The position numbers and the translations under genes are program-made. A stretch of DNA of 18,303 nt from Bacillota bacterium. GTDB taxonomy: Bacteria > Bacillota > Sulfobacillia > JABLXB01. The DNA lies in assembly GCA_024653225.1 (NCBI GenBank), contig JANLGA010000019.1, positions 3,774-22,076 of the forward strand, given 5' to 3'. Position 1 is the first letter of the stretch. Each line of letters begins with the position of its first letter. This document shows positions 1 to 8,300 of this stretch, one piece after another. The notes below the pieces were generated by a model. The model saw only the letters and a program-made list of their open reading frames with translations, was not told where the DNA came from and made no database searches.

Positions 1-171
1 CATGCTGAGGGCGAACGCGCCGATCCCCGCGAGGATGTAGGGTTGAACCGCGATGCCGCACACCGTCTGGAGCAGCGAGCCGGGCGTCAACCTCACCCCT
101 CCCATCCTGTTCACGCCCAGCTTGAGGAGGAACTGACCGACGCTTCCCAGCGCGATTGAGAGCAGGGCCAT
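1..171 (-). CDS. SMR/EamA-like small membrane transporter, partial (N-terminal 57 aa)
   Basis: The gene starts with ATG at 171-169 and runs off the left edge of the window. Its start is preceded by GGAGGT about 12 bases away, and it begins 22 bases after the stop of the upstream membrane protein, so it is the last visible gene of the operon. The 57 visible residues begin MALLSIALGSVGQFLLKLG, a hydrophobic helix with the GQ-x2-LK-x-G pattern typical of small multidrug resistance/EamA-like proteins. This includes the ArnE/ArnF type that flips undecaprenyl-phosphate-linked aminoarabinose. A second helix begins around QPYILAGIGAF. Next to two GT-C-like proteins and a GT2 enzyme, a role in moving a lipid-linked sugar across the membrane is plausible, but this is inferred from context. 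Without the C-terminal part the subfamily cannot be fixed. Confidence 0.7.
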   Translation of the reverse strand, partial: MALLSIALGSVGQFLLKLGVNRMGGVRLTPGSLLQTVCGIAVQPYILAGIGAFALSM

Positions 172-193
172 TCGCAACCTCGACCACCTCCGT

Positions 194-2746
194 TCAGGAT
201 CCCCCGGGGAGGCGCGAGAGGCGCCTCCGGCTTCCGCGTCGCACACATAACCAGCAGACCGGCGCAGCCGCCAAACCCGTCGCGGTGAGGGCCCATCCCG
301 CGACGGTCGCTTCGGACCGGCCGTAGCGGAGCCGCGCGGAATGTTGTCCCGCGGGCAGTATCATCGCGACCAGGTCCTCGTGGTTGTAGAGGGACGCGGG
401 TCTCTCGTCCACGAGGCACTTCCATCTCGGTGTATACGTCACCGACACCAGGAGCGGCACCGCCACGGCGGATTCATACGAGAACTCCAGCCCGTCCGGT
501 CGCCACTCGATCCGGGACGGGCGAAACGCCCGCGGTCCCCCCCGCGCTGCCGATTCACCGGGGGCCAGCAGGGGCTCGAGTATGGCCCGCGCGGCCTCCT
601 TGAACGACGGCGCCGCGAGGCGCGGGACGTGGAGCCCCGTGAAGTACACTTCCCCCTCGGGGAGTCTCCTGACCCCGCTCACCTGGACGTTCGTGCCATT
701 CACCCACGCGGACATCCACGCCTCGTCGAGCCCGTCGTATGCGGCCCCCGCCCCCTTCGTCATCTTCAAGGTGAACCGGTCGGAGTAAGGCGACCCGGCG
801 GAGGGCTCGAGTACCAGGTCGGGGGGTACCTCGACGTCGCTCTTCAGCACGCCGAACATCCTCGGGATTCCGGAAGCGGAGAGGTCAATCACCACCCTCT
901 TACCCGCGCCGAGGAGGCGCCTGACGAATGCCTCGAGCCGCGGCGCGCCGACATCGGGGATGTCGTATAAGAACACTGTCTTGAACATGGAGAGGTACTC
1001 CCACGGGTAGGAGAGGGGATCGGGGTTCCTCCCCTCCGTTACCCAGGGGAGCAGTCTCGAGACGTAAAAGGAGCTGCGCCCTATCGCGATGGCGTCCGTG
1101 CCGAGAATCATGAGGTAGGACTGCGGCGCGTCGTTCACGTACAGCGCGTGGCGGGGCGTTCCCGCGACTCTTCTCCACCCGGCCTCCTCCAGCACCAGGC
1201 GCAGGGAATCGTATTCCCATTCGAACAACGCCGACCGGCAGTTCCAGAGGTTCCAGTTCCGCAGCACGTATTCCGGGAATCCCTCGGGGTAGGCGATGTT
1301 GTGCTTGTGGAACGTCCTGGTGTGCGGGGTGCCCTCGAGATTCCATCCGCCGGCCATGTTGAGGCCGCGCTCGACCGGGAAATACGCCTGGTGGGAGTCG
1401 GACCGCGGGAGCTCGGTCGCGATGCGGCCGTTCTGGAACGGGCCGCCCGGCGCCACGGGGACCAGGGAGACGAGCGGCTGGATGTCCGCGGCGGCGTACG
1501 GGCCGGGGAGGTCCCGCCGGGCGGCCGCCACGTCCACCAGCAGGAACGCCGCCAGCACCGCGACCGGCAGGGCGGCCGCGATGCGACGGCCGCCGGGCCC
1601 GCGAAGCGAGTCGCAGCAACGGTCCAGGGCGATCCCCACGAGGATCGCGGCGGGCAGATACGCCGCGTTGATGAACTTCAGGGGAGACAGGCTCGCGTTC
1701 AGCGGCACGAGGCGGTAGACGGGGTTGGACGGTCCCGCGCAAAGGCTCGCGGTCAGCGCGAAACCGGCGGCGAACGAGAGGTGGAGCCGGCGCTTCACTC
1801 GATCGATCGGCAGTAGCAGGCAGGCCGTCACGGCGGCGGCCAGGAACACGGGGCCGAAGCGATGGGCCAGGTCTCCGAGGATCGCGGTGTCCAGGGACGA
1901 TGCGGCGACCCGCTCGGGGGGAGCCCAGGGTACACCCGGCGTCTCCCACTGCGTCGCACCCGGCACCGCCCAGAAGGCGGCGAGTAGAAGCGACTCGACC
2001 GCGACCGAGGCCATGAGCACGAGGGAACGTCCCGCGCGGGGAGCGGCGACCCCGAGCGCGACGAGCACGACGCCCAGGCATATCGCGAGTATGTATGCGT
2101 GCATTGCGTGACCGAGAACGAGCAGGAGAGCGAAGACGACGGACTTCGCCCAGTGGCGCCCGCACGGCTGCCTGTCCAGGTCGAGGAGGGCGCCGAGGAG
2201 CAACGGGTAGAGGGGGAGGGAGAGGATCCGTCCCAGCGTATTGTCACTGTACACCGTGAATAGCGTGTACGGGCCGGCGGCGTACAGCGCCCCGGCCACT
2301 ATTGAGCCGACGCGGGACACCCCCGCCTTCGTCGCCGCGGCGGCCGCGGCCGCGCCGCCCCCGACAGTGCACGTCATTGCCAGGATCTTGAACGTGAGGA
2401 ACACGTTGCCCGCGAGGAGCTGAACGGCCGCCGGAACCCATACGGCCAGGGGCGGGTAGTACTGGATCGTCGTGGAACCGTTGTACCAATAGGGAAACCA
2501 GTCCGTGAACTCGAGGCGCTCCCACCTATCGGCGACCACTTTGACCTTGAGGAGGTGGCCCATCCCGTCTATTCCGCCGGGATATAGGGTGTTCGGGGCC
2601 GTGAGCACCTTCCACGAGCCGTAGACGCAGAGCGCGGACATGACGGCGAAGACGAGGGCCGCATCGAGGGCGCGACGCCCCGTCGAGCGCGCAGCGCGCG
2701 CTATCGTTTCTTGGTCCCCTTGGCGGGCGTGAGAAGAAAGGAGCAC
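194..2746 (-). CDS. Large GT-C-like membrane protein (PTPS_related / XrtG-associated type), about 850 aa
   Basis: This is a multi-pass membrane protein. It opens with a basic N-terminus and a helix (about residues 26-46), followed by an outer loop with YPGGIDGMGH (Asp60, His64) and later WYNG plus a Tyr/Pro-rich stretch. The same pattern occurs in the paralogue at 5331-8561. It fits the family Pfam calls PTPS_related (PF10131), distant relatives of GT-C mannosyltransferases. Many helices follow up to about residue 470. A soluble alpha/beta region (about 584-630, with VVIDLSASGIP) resembles a glutamine-amidotransferase-like fold. A beta-rich region with YTPRWKCLVD (about 740-810) recalls YfhO C-termini, and a last helix ends in an Arg-rich tail. 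The start is uncertain. GTG at 2746 has GAGGTGAGG upstream and would overlap the glycosyltransferase gene by 46 bases; the frame stays open further upstream to 2893. Likely role: transfer of a sugar from a lipid carrier outside the cell (inferred). Confidence 0.75.
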   Translation of the reverse strand: MLLSSHARQGDQETIARAARSTGRRALDAALVFAVMSALCVYGSWKVLTAPNTLYPGGIDGMGHLLKVKVVADRWERLEFTDWFPYWYNGSTTIQYYPPLAVWVPAAVQLLAGNVFLTFKILAMTCTVGGGAAAAAAATKAGVSRVGSIVAGALYAAGPYTLFTVYSDNTLGRILSLPLYPLLLGALLDLDRQPCGRHWAKSVVFALLLVLGHAMHAYILAICLGVVLVALGVAAPRAGRSLVLMASVAVESLLLAAFWAVPGATQWETPGVPWAPPERVAASSLDTAILGDLAHRFGPVFLAAAVTACLLLPIDRVKRRLHLSFAAGFALTASLCAGPSNPVYRLVPLNASLSPLKFINAAYLPAAILVGIALDRCCDSLRGPGGRRIAAALPVAVLAAFLLVDVAAARRDLPGPYAAADIQPLVSLVPVAPGGPFQNGRIATELPRSDSHQAYFPVERGLNMAGGWNLEGTPHTRTFHKHNIAYPEGFPEYVLRNWNLWNCRSALFEWEYDSLRLVLEEAGWRRVAGTPRHALYVNDAPQSYLMILGTDAIAIGRSSFYVSRLLPWVTEGRNPDPLSYPWEYLSMFKTVFLYDIPDVGAPRLEAFVRRLLGAGKRVVIDLSASGIPRMFGVLKSDVEVPPDLVLEPSAGSPYSDRFTLKMTKGAGAAYDGLDEAWMSAWVNGTNVQVSGVRRLPEGEVYFTGLHVPRLAAPSFKEAARAILEPLLAPGESAARGGPRAFRPSRIEWRPDGLEFSYESAVAVPLLVSVTYTPRWKCLVDERPASLYNHEDLVAMILPAGQHSARLRYGRSEATVAGWALTATGLAAAPVCWLCVRRGSRRRLSRLPGGS

Positions 2747-4047
2747 AGGCGCCTCACCTCGTTCCTCGCGCGCTCGAGCTCGGATTCGGCCGACCAGGCT
2801 CCCGGCTCGCACAACGCGTATATCATGCCTGCCATCCTGAACCAGTAGGTCAGGAGCCTGTACAGGGGCATCGCGAACGGGAGGTACCACCAATGCAGCA
2901 CGCTCTTACGGTAGACCGAGCGGATCGGCGCGGCGACGGACAGGAGGAACAGCCACTCCACTATCACGTACAAGAGGTACGTCATCCACGTCGCCGCCGC
3001 CACGAGGGGCAGGGGGTAGCCGAGAAGGTACAGGTAGGGGATCATGAAAGTCCACGTGAGCCTCGGGAACGACAGCGTGTGGTCGCCGAGAAGTATCCTG
3101 CCGGTGAAGTCCCCGAGCGCGGACAGGGCGCTCCTCCTGTACACCTCGGGATAGAGGGAGGTCACTTCCAGCTCCCCCCGTTGCCACCTCAGCCTCTGTG
3201 ACATGAACCTGGACAGCGACCGCGTCGGCTCGCAGAACGCTTGCGCATCCCGGACGCAGGCTATTCGCCATTTCCCCTCCACCAGGTTCCTGATCTCGAA
3301 CGTCAGCTTGGTGTCCTCGGACACCGTCCTGTCGTCGTACAGGTGAGTGCCGAGGATTACTTGGCGACGGAACGCGGAAAAGGCCCCGGACAGCGTGAAG
3401 ATAGTCCCCCTGGAGGATTGGAAATGCCGGCCGATCCTGAATGCGACCAGGTACTCGAGCGCCTCACACTCGTTGATGACCCTCCACCACCACGGGTGAT
3501 CGCCGGACAAGAGATCGATCTGGATCGAACCGCTCGCGGCCCCGAGCCTCTCGTCGCGGCTGAACGCCGCAACCATGTGCGCCACCGCGTCCGGCGCCAG
3601 GCGGGTGTCGGCGTCAACCCCGATCACTATGGTCCCCCTGGACATGAAGATCCCAGCGTTCAGCGCCCTCGCCTTGCCCTTCTCGGGCATCGAAACCCAC
3701 GACATGTGCAAGCCCGGGAAGTCGCGTTGGGCCCTGCGAAACTCCATGTCGCTGTGGTCGGTCACCGCGTTGGCGAGGCAGAGCACCTCCATCGCCTCGT
3801 GGGGGTAGGCCTGGCGGGCGAGGGATTCGAGGCAGCGGTACAGCGTCTGCGCCGCGTTGTACACGGGCACGAGCACGGTGACCATGATCGGGGGCACGCG
3901 CGTATCCACCTCGGGCGGCCGTCGCCTCTCGCGGTTGGCGATTGCCATCCATAGATAGGAGAGGGCGATGATCCCGTCCACGGCCATCGGGACCAGTACC
4001 CAGATCCCCCAGAACAGGAAGAACCTCAGCAGTCGAAGCCTCAGCAT
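2701..4047 (-). CDS. Membrane-bound family 2 glycosyltransferase, exosortase G-associated type (448 aa)
   Basis: This is a GT2 processive-type glycosyltransferase that builds a glycan or glycolipid at the cytoplasmic membrane face. One or two N-terminal helices (about 8-37) precede the GT-A domain (about 53-300). The domain contains VLVPVYNA, the metal-binding DAD at Asp145-Asp147, SED at 243-245 (probable catalytic base region) and the QxxRW motif QRLRW at 284-288. Three or more helices follow (about 330-412). The length and layout match the group described by TIGRFAM as XrtG-associated glycosyltransferase (TIGR03111). ATG at 4047-4045 is chosen because it lies two bases after the exosortase stop and is preceded by GGAGGA; the frame is open much further upstream but that stretch overlaps the exosortase gene. 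The immediate coupling to the exosortase supports a shared pathway. The sugar substrate cannot be read from the sequence. Confidence 0.9.
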   Translation of the reverse strand: MLRLRLLRFFLFWGIWVLVPMAVDGIIALSYLWMAIANRERRRPPEVDTRVPPIMVTVLVPVYNAAQTLYRCLESLARQAYPHEAMEVLCLANAVTDHSDMEFRRAQRDFPGLHMSWVSMPEKGKARALNAGIFMSRGTIVIGVDADTRLAPDAVAHMVAAFSRDERLGAASGSIQIDLLSGDHPWWWRVINECEALEYLVAFRIGRHFQSSRGTIFTLSGAFSAFRRQVILGTHLYDDRTVSEDTKLTFEIRNLVEGKWRIACVRDAQAFCEPTRSLSRFMSQRLRWQRGELEVTSLYPEVYRRSALSALGDFTGRILLGDHTLSFPRLTWTFMIPYLYLLGYPLPLVAAATWMTYLLYVIVEWLFLLSVAAPIRSVYRKSVLHWWYLPFAMPLYRLLTYWFRMAGMIYALCEPGAWSAESELERARNEVRRLCSFLLTPAKGTKKR

Positions 4048-4049
4048 GC

Positions 4050-4649
4050 TCAGTCCTCCGCCAGCCTGCGCCTGATGAGTTCGAGCGTCGGCTTCGTGAA
4101 AGCGTACCAGTACAGGGATATGATCATGGCGAAGAATACCGCCCTCCCCACCACCGTGTGGGCGAGGTATATGGCGCTCTTTCCGCCCCGGTGTATCATG
4201 AGCACGATGATCATGACTCTCAGCACGTTGGATGCGTAGGTCAGCGCAAGTCCCGAGGCCAGGATTCCCAGTCGTCGGGCGTAGCTGAAGCCCTCGAAAA
4301 ACAGCACGAGGCCCGAGAATACCGCCATTTCCAGCATCCCCGAGCATTCGATGTCCATCTCCACCGCGGTCCAGCCCTTGACCTGGTACACGATGAGCAC
4401 CAGGAGAGTACCCGGCGCGTTGGTGAACACCTTCGTGGGAACGCCGACCATGTTGCAGATGTAATGGGTCAGGCGCGCGCCCGCCACCTCGACCAGGGTC
4501 TCGAAGGACGAACCCCTCACGATGTACACCGAGATCAAGGTGAACCCCACGGCACCGACCACGTAACTCAGCAGCCACGCCCTCGCCCTACGGAGGACGA
4601 GGTACGAGGCGGCCCAGGCGATGACGATCGCGATCAGGGTACGAGACAT
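4050..4649 (-). CDS. xrtG: Exosortase family protein, XrtG type (199 aa)
   Basis: This is a predicted membrane-embedded cysteine transpeptidase that cuts a C-terminal sorting signal from a secreted protein and transfers it to an acceptor. The protein is almost entirely hydrophobic, with about six to seven helices. The three hallmark residues of exosortases/archaeosortases are present in order: Cys102 in DIECSGMLEM, Arg144 in SNVLRVMIIVL, and His164 in YLAHTVVGRAVF. The size of about 200 aa and the association with a GT2 enzyme and a PTPS-like domain match XrtG (TIGR03110) rather than the larger proteobacterial EpsH types. ATG at 4649-4647 is chosen because it overlaps the stop of the preceding cargo gene (TGATG), so the two are translationally coupled. 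The frame is open up to 4736 but that extension is Arg-rich and non-homologous in appearance. The enzyme assignment is strong; assignment to subfamily G rests on context. Confidence 0.88.
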   Translation of the reverse strand: MSRTLIAIVIAWAASYLVLRRARAWLLSYVVGAVGFTLISVYIVRGSSFETLVEVAGARLTHYICNMVGVPTKVFTNAPGTLLVLIVYQVKGWTAVEMDIECSGMLEMAVFSGLVLFFEGFSYARRLGILASGLALTYASNVLRVMIIVLMIHRGGKSAIYLAHTVVGRAVFFAMIISLYWYAFTKPTLELIRRRLAED

Positions 4650-5386
4650 CACCTTGTACCGGGCCGGCCGCGCCGCCGGGCGGCGGCGAAGGCGGCCGCA
4701 AAGCAACAAAGCAGCAACGGAACGGCGACCCACCATGCGGGGGCGGTGGGGATCGGGGCCAGCTGGATGTCCCCCTCGTCGGGGAACCTATCAGCCAGCC
4801 GGCGGGCGGCGAGATCTTCTAGGTCGGCGACTGGCGTCGCCGGGGAGGTGTCCCGCGCGGAGAACACTTCGAACCGCACGATCTGACCCGCCTCCACCCC
4901 CAGGCTCGAGAACTGCACGTGCCATTCACACCGGAGGCCGCCCTCGGCGGAATCCTCGCCCCACGGTCCAGAGTATGTCGCAGTCTGCAGCACACCGCGG
5001 TATACCTGGACCCTCACGACTCCGTCCGATGCGGGTGCGTATTCTACCTCGACGCGGCCGTCGCGCGGGCCGTCGAACCGCCCGTCGTCATCGGTGTCAA
5101 TCAGCACCTGGTACCGTGCCGATCCTGCCCCCGCCCCGGCCGACCTCTGCGCCATGAAGTAGAGCCCGGCCCCGTCGGGGTCCTGGTCCCAAGAGAAGCC
5201 CACCAGGTCACAGGCATCGCCGTGAGCGTCGCCGGGGGGATCCTCGAGCCCGGCCTTTCCGTCCCAGTCCCCGAACCGCCCGTCCAATACCACGCGCGTC
5301 TCGGCCAGGCACGACGATTGAACACAGGCGCTAAGAAGCATCGCCGAGATCACGGCCGCCGCCAGTTTTCTTGTCACGGGCCCCAC
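4649..5386 (-). CDS. Secreted surface protein with C-terminal sorting-type tail; candidate XrtG cargo (245 aa)
   Basis: The protein has an N-terminal export signal (basic MGPVTRK, then a hydrophobic run to about residue 28). The mature part (about 33-190) opens with VLDGRFGDWDG and continues with Asp-rich strands and LYFMA, resembling CBM9/DOMON-like beta-sandwich domains. The C-terminus has the three-part layout of an exosortase substrate: a short Pro/Ala-rich motif (APIPTAPAW, 210-218), a hydrophobic helix (about 218-235) and a tail RRRGRPGTR. This resembles the Firmicu-CTERM class, which from memory is linked to XrtG. Its stop overlaps the exosortase start. One oddity is that LSAC at 18-21 also fits a lipobox, so the N-terminus might be lipidated instead of cut after CLA (28). 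The start is GTG at 5386 or GTG at 5377; both overlap the upstream gene by about 50 bases. Function beyond the cargo role is unknown. Confidence 0.8.
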   Translation of the reverse strand: MGPVTRKLAAAVISAMLLSACVQSSCLAETRVVLDGRFGDWDGKAGLEDPPGDAHGDACDLVGFSWDQDPDGAGLYFMAQRSAGAGAGSARYQVLIDTDDDGRFDGPRDGRVEVEYAPASDGVVRVQVYRGVLQTATYSGPWGEDSAEGGLRCEWHVQFSSLGVEAGQIVRFEVFSARDTSPATPVADLEDLAARRLADRFPDEGDIQLAPIPTAPAWWVAVPLLLCCFAAAFAAARRRGRPGTR

Positions 5387-8300
5387 CCCGTTTCTGCACC
5401 AGCATCACGATCGCGACCAGGACCAACGCCGCCGCCGACACCATGGCGCCGGTACGCTCCGCCGCCGGGGCGGCGATCTCGATCTCCACCGAATGGGCTC
5501 CCGGCCCCAAATTGAGTTGCAGCAGGTGATGGACCGACCCCCACCGTGCCTCCCGTCCGTCCACCCTGACCACGAGATTCTCGCGCGTGGCGACGGGCAC
5601 CGTGATGCTCGACGACCCCCAAGATTCGGGCACGGTCAGCGAGAACCGGTAGCCCGCGGCGTCCGCCTCGTACCCGTCGAGGGGGATTTCGGCCCTCTCC
5701 GGAGGCGCGTGGGGCTTGATATCCAATACGCTGGATAATACGCCGACGGCTGCGGAATCCCTGGTCAGGAAGGCGTGGAACGGCAGATTCGCCCCGACGA
5801 ACCATACGTCGCGGCCGTGGATCGTCCGCGTGCCCGTCAGCACGGCCTTCTCACCAAGATGTTCGTAGGTCAGGACCGAATTGTCCAGTCCCTGCGGGGA
5901 GAGCGCCTTCCACGGGTAGTGCGACGGGTCGAAGTCCCTGAGCCTGACGACTTGCGAGTCGCCGCCCACCACCTCGATCGGGTTGTAAATCAGGACGGGC
6001 TCCCCCGTCACCCCGAGGATGCTCGGCCGCTTGGAGAGCACGTCCTCGGGCAATCCCTGCATGTCTATGACAAGGCGACCGCCGGAGAGCACGTACTGGC
6101 TGAGCACCCATTCTGCGGCGGCCTTGTCCGTCCAGGTGGCGCCGGACAGTATCACGCACGGGTACTGTCTCAATCGATCCGGTGAATAGGAGTCTATCAC
6201 GTCGGATTCTCCGGCCTGTATCGAGGGGAAGATCAAGGAGAGATTGGGCACGAAGGAGCCGATGCCGAGCGCGGCGTATGATGTCCGGACGGCGTAGGGC
6301 CCCGTCTTCCTCGCCAGGATGAGCACGTCCTGGGACCTCCAGACCTCCCTGTAGCCCTGTGCGCCCGCTTCCCACAGAAACGCGTCAACGTACGGTTCAA
6401 TGAGCGGACGCCTGACTACCAGCGAGGTCGCCCCCATCTCCTTCAACCTGTCGAACAGGAAAGCGGGGAATTCGTCCCGGAGCGCAGTGTTGAGGCCCAC
6501 TATCTCGCGGGCGGTGGCGGCCCCCTGCCACGCCCACCCGTAGACCTGTTCCCTCTCAGACCCGCGTCCGAACAGGTATGTCCCCGCGGACCCGAAGCCG
6601 CTGAGGTCGAGCGTCGCCACCCGCCAACCGTCGTCGGGGATGCGACGTTCGGCGGCTTCGAGGAAAACCGGTAGGGGGCGGGTGGCTATCAGCCGCAGCG
6701 ACGGGTACGCGTCGGCCAGGCTGAACAGGAAGAGCGCCAGCATCGTGGCTATCACGTACTTGCGCTCGCCCCGCGAGTAGGTCCGTATCGGGAGGAAGCC
6801 CGCCAAGAAGAATATGCCCACCGCGCCGCTGACCATGTAGAGGGGCCAGAGCAGGTGGTGGAAAGGAATCGCGCTGTACACCGGGCGGAGGGCCGGCGTG
6901 GTGATCGCCACCAAGACGGCCCCCGTCGCGAGCGACGCCTTGCCGAGGTCCTGCCTCCTCGGCCACGTCACGATCACCCACAGTGCGAGGGGGAGCAGGC
7001 TCACGCCCCAGTAGAATGACTCGGGATTGACCAGCCTGATCGAGGGGTCGAAACTTCGGCTCAGCGGGAAGTAGTCAATTGTCGCGGACACCGCGGCCGC
7101 GCTGATGGAGGCTATTCCTCCCTGGAGCGCCGGGAGAAGCCACCACGCCGACAACCCGATCCCCCCGAGCAGCGACGCCACGCCCAGCACCATTGACCGC
7201 ACCCTCTTGCGGCCCTGAATTATCCAGAACAGCGAGAGGATGAAGAGCTCGGCGAAGAACGACGCGGCGATCATGGCGTGCGTGAGTACGAGCAGCGACG
7301 CGACGCACGCGCACCCGGCGATGGAGGCGCACGGTCTTTCCTCCTCCATGACCGCGAGGAACCAGTTGAGTACCCAGGGAAACAACGCGGTTGCCGTGGC
7401 CCTCGGCAAGTTGCCCTCAGACATGGCGACGCGCACGTGGTCCGGCCATACCGTCCACAGGGTGCCGAGGGCCAACGCGACGGGGAAACCCAACCGTCGG
7501 CGATGGAGGAGCCAGCCGGTACCGCCGACCAGTGCGCAGATGGCCACGAACCAACCGGCGGCCGTGAACGAGTCACCGCACAGAGTGGCCATCGCCGCCA
7601 AGGCGTAATAGGGACCCGGGGCCCAGTACCGGAATGGCTCGACCCCGTTGTACCAGGCGGGGTTGAATCGCGGATACAGGTTGCCGCGCCGGATTTCGGC
7701 GAGGAGAAACTCCGCTTTGGCGATGTGGCCCCACGTGTCCGAGCCCCACGGGTAGCCGGCGGACGGCTGTGGCAACAATAGTTCGCGGTACGCGGCGGCC
7801 GCGACCAGCGCCAGCACCAGGAAACCCGCGGAGTAAAGGAGCAGCGACCTCCACACCGGGATCGCGCCCGCGGACGGGGCCGGAGTTAGAAACCAGCGCC
7901 CGGCCGGTTGCGCCTCCATTCGGCGGAGTCGCCATGCCTTCCGAATCGTGCGTGCGGGCAGCGAGGGGGGCGCCTCAACTGAGGCAGCCGCGGTCTTCTC
8001 CTCCTCGACCGGTGGCGGTTCGCGCACGGACCTGGTCTCGACCGGGGTCGGCGCCCGCGTGCCGGGGACCTCCACCGCGCCACGGGGAGGCAAAAGGAGG
8101 GGCTCAGCCGGTGGGCCCCGACGGTCGGGCCGGCCCTCTTCTGCGGGCTGGTCGGCGGCCTCGGGCACCGCCGGAGCAGGGCTGACCACGCGCACGCTGC
8201 GGGTCGGGGACTCGCGCAGGGTCACGGAATTGACGACCGCCCCGTGCTCGAGCATGGCCGCTTCGAGGCGCCGGTGCAACAGGTGGCAGAGGTTCTCGAT

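Noticed and set aside
900..2165. Long antisense and alternative-frame open readings over the first membrane gene and elsewhere
   Set aside because: They are Arg/Pro/Gly-rich, lack family motifs and overlap well-supported genes. This is expected shadow coding in GC-rich DNA.
194..2893. Full-length 899-residue reading of the second GT-C-like gene from 2893
   Set aside because: The first 49 or so residues lie inside the glycosyltransferase gene and look like out-of-frame sequence. A later GTG with a ribosome site is more likely.
2701..4578. Glycosyltransferase reading frame extended to 4578
   Set aside because: The extra 177 residues are Arg/Gly/His-rich shadow sequence of the exosortase gene. 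ATG 4047 has a ribosome site and starts the family-like N-terminus.
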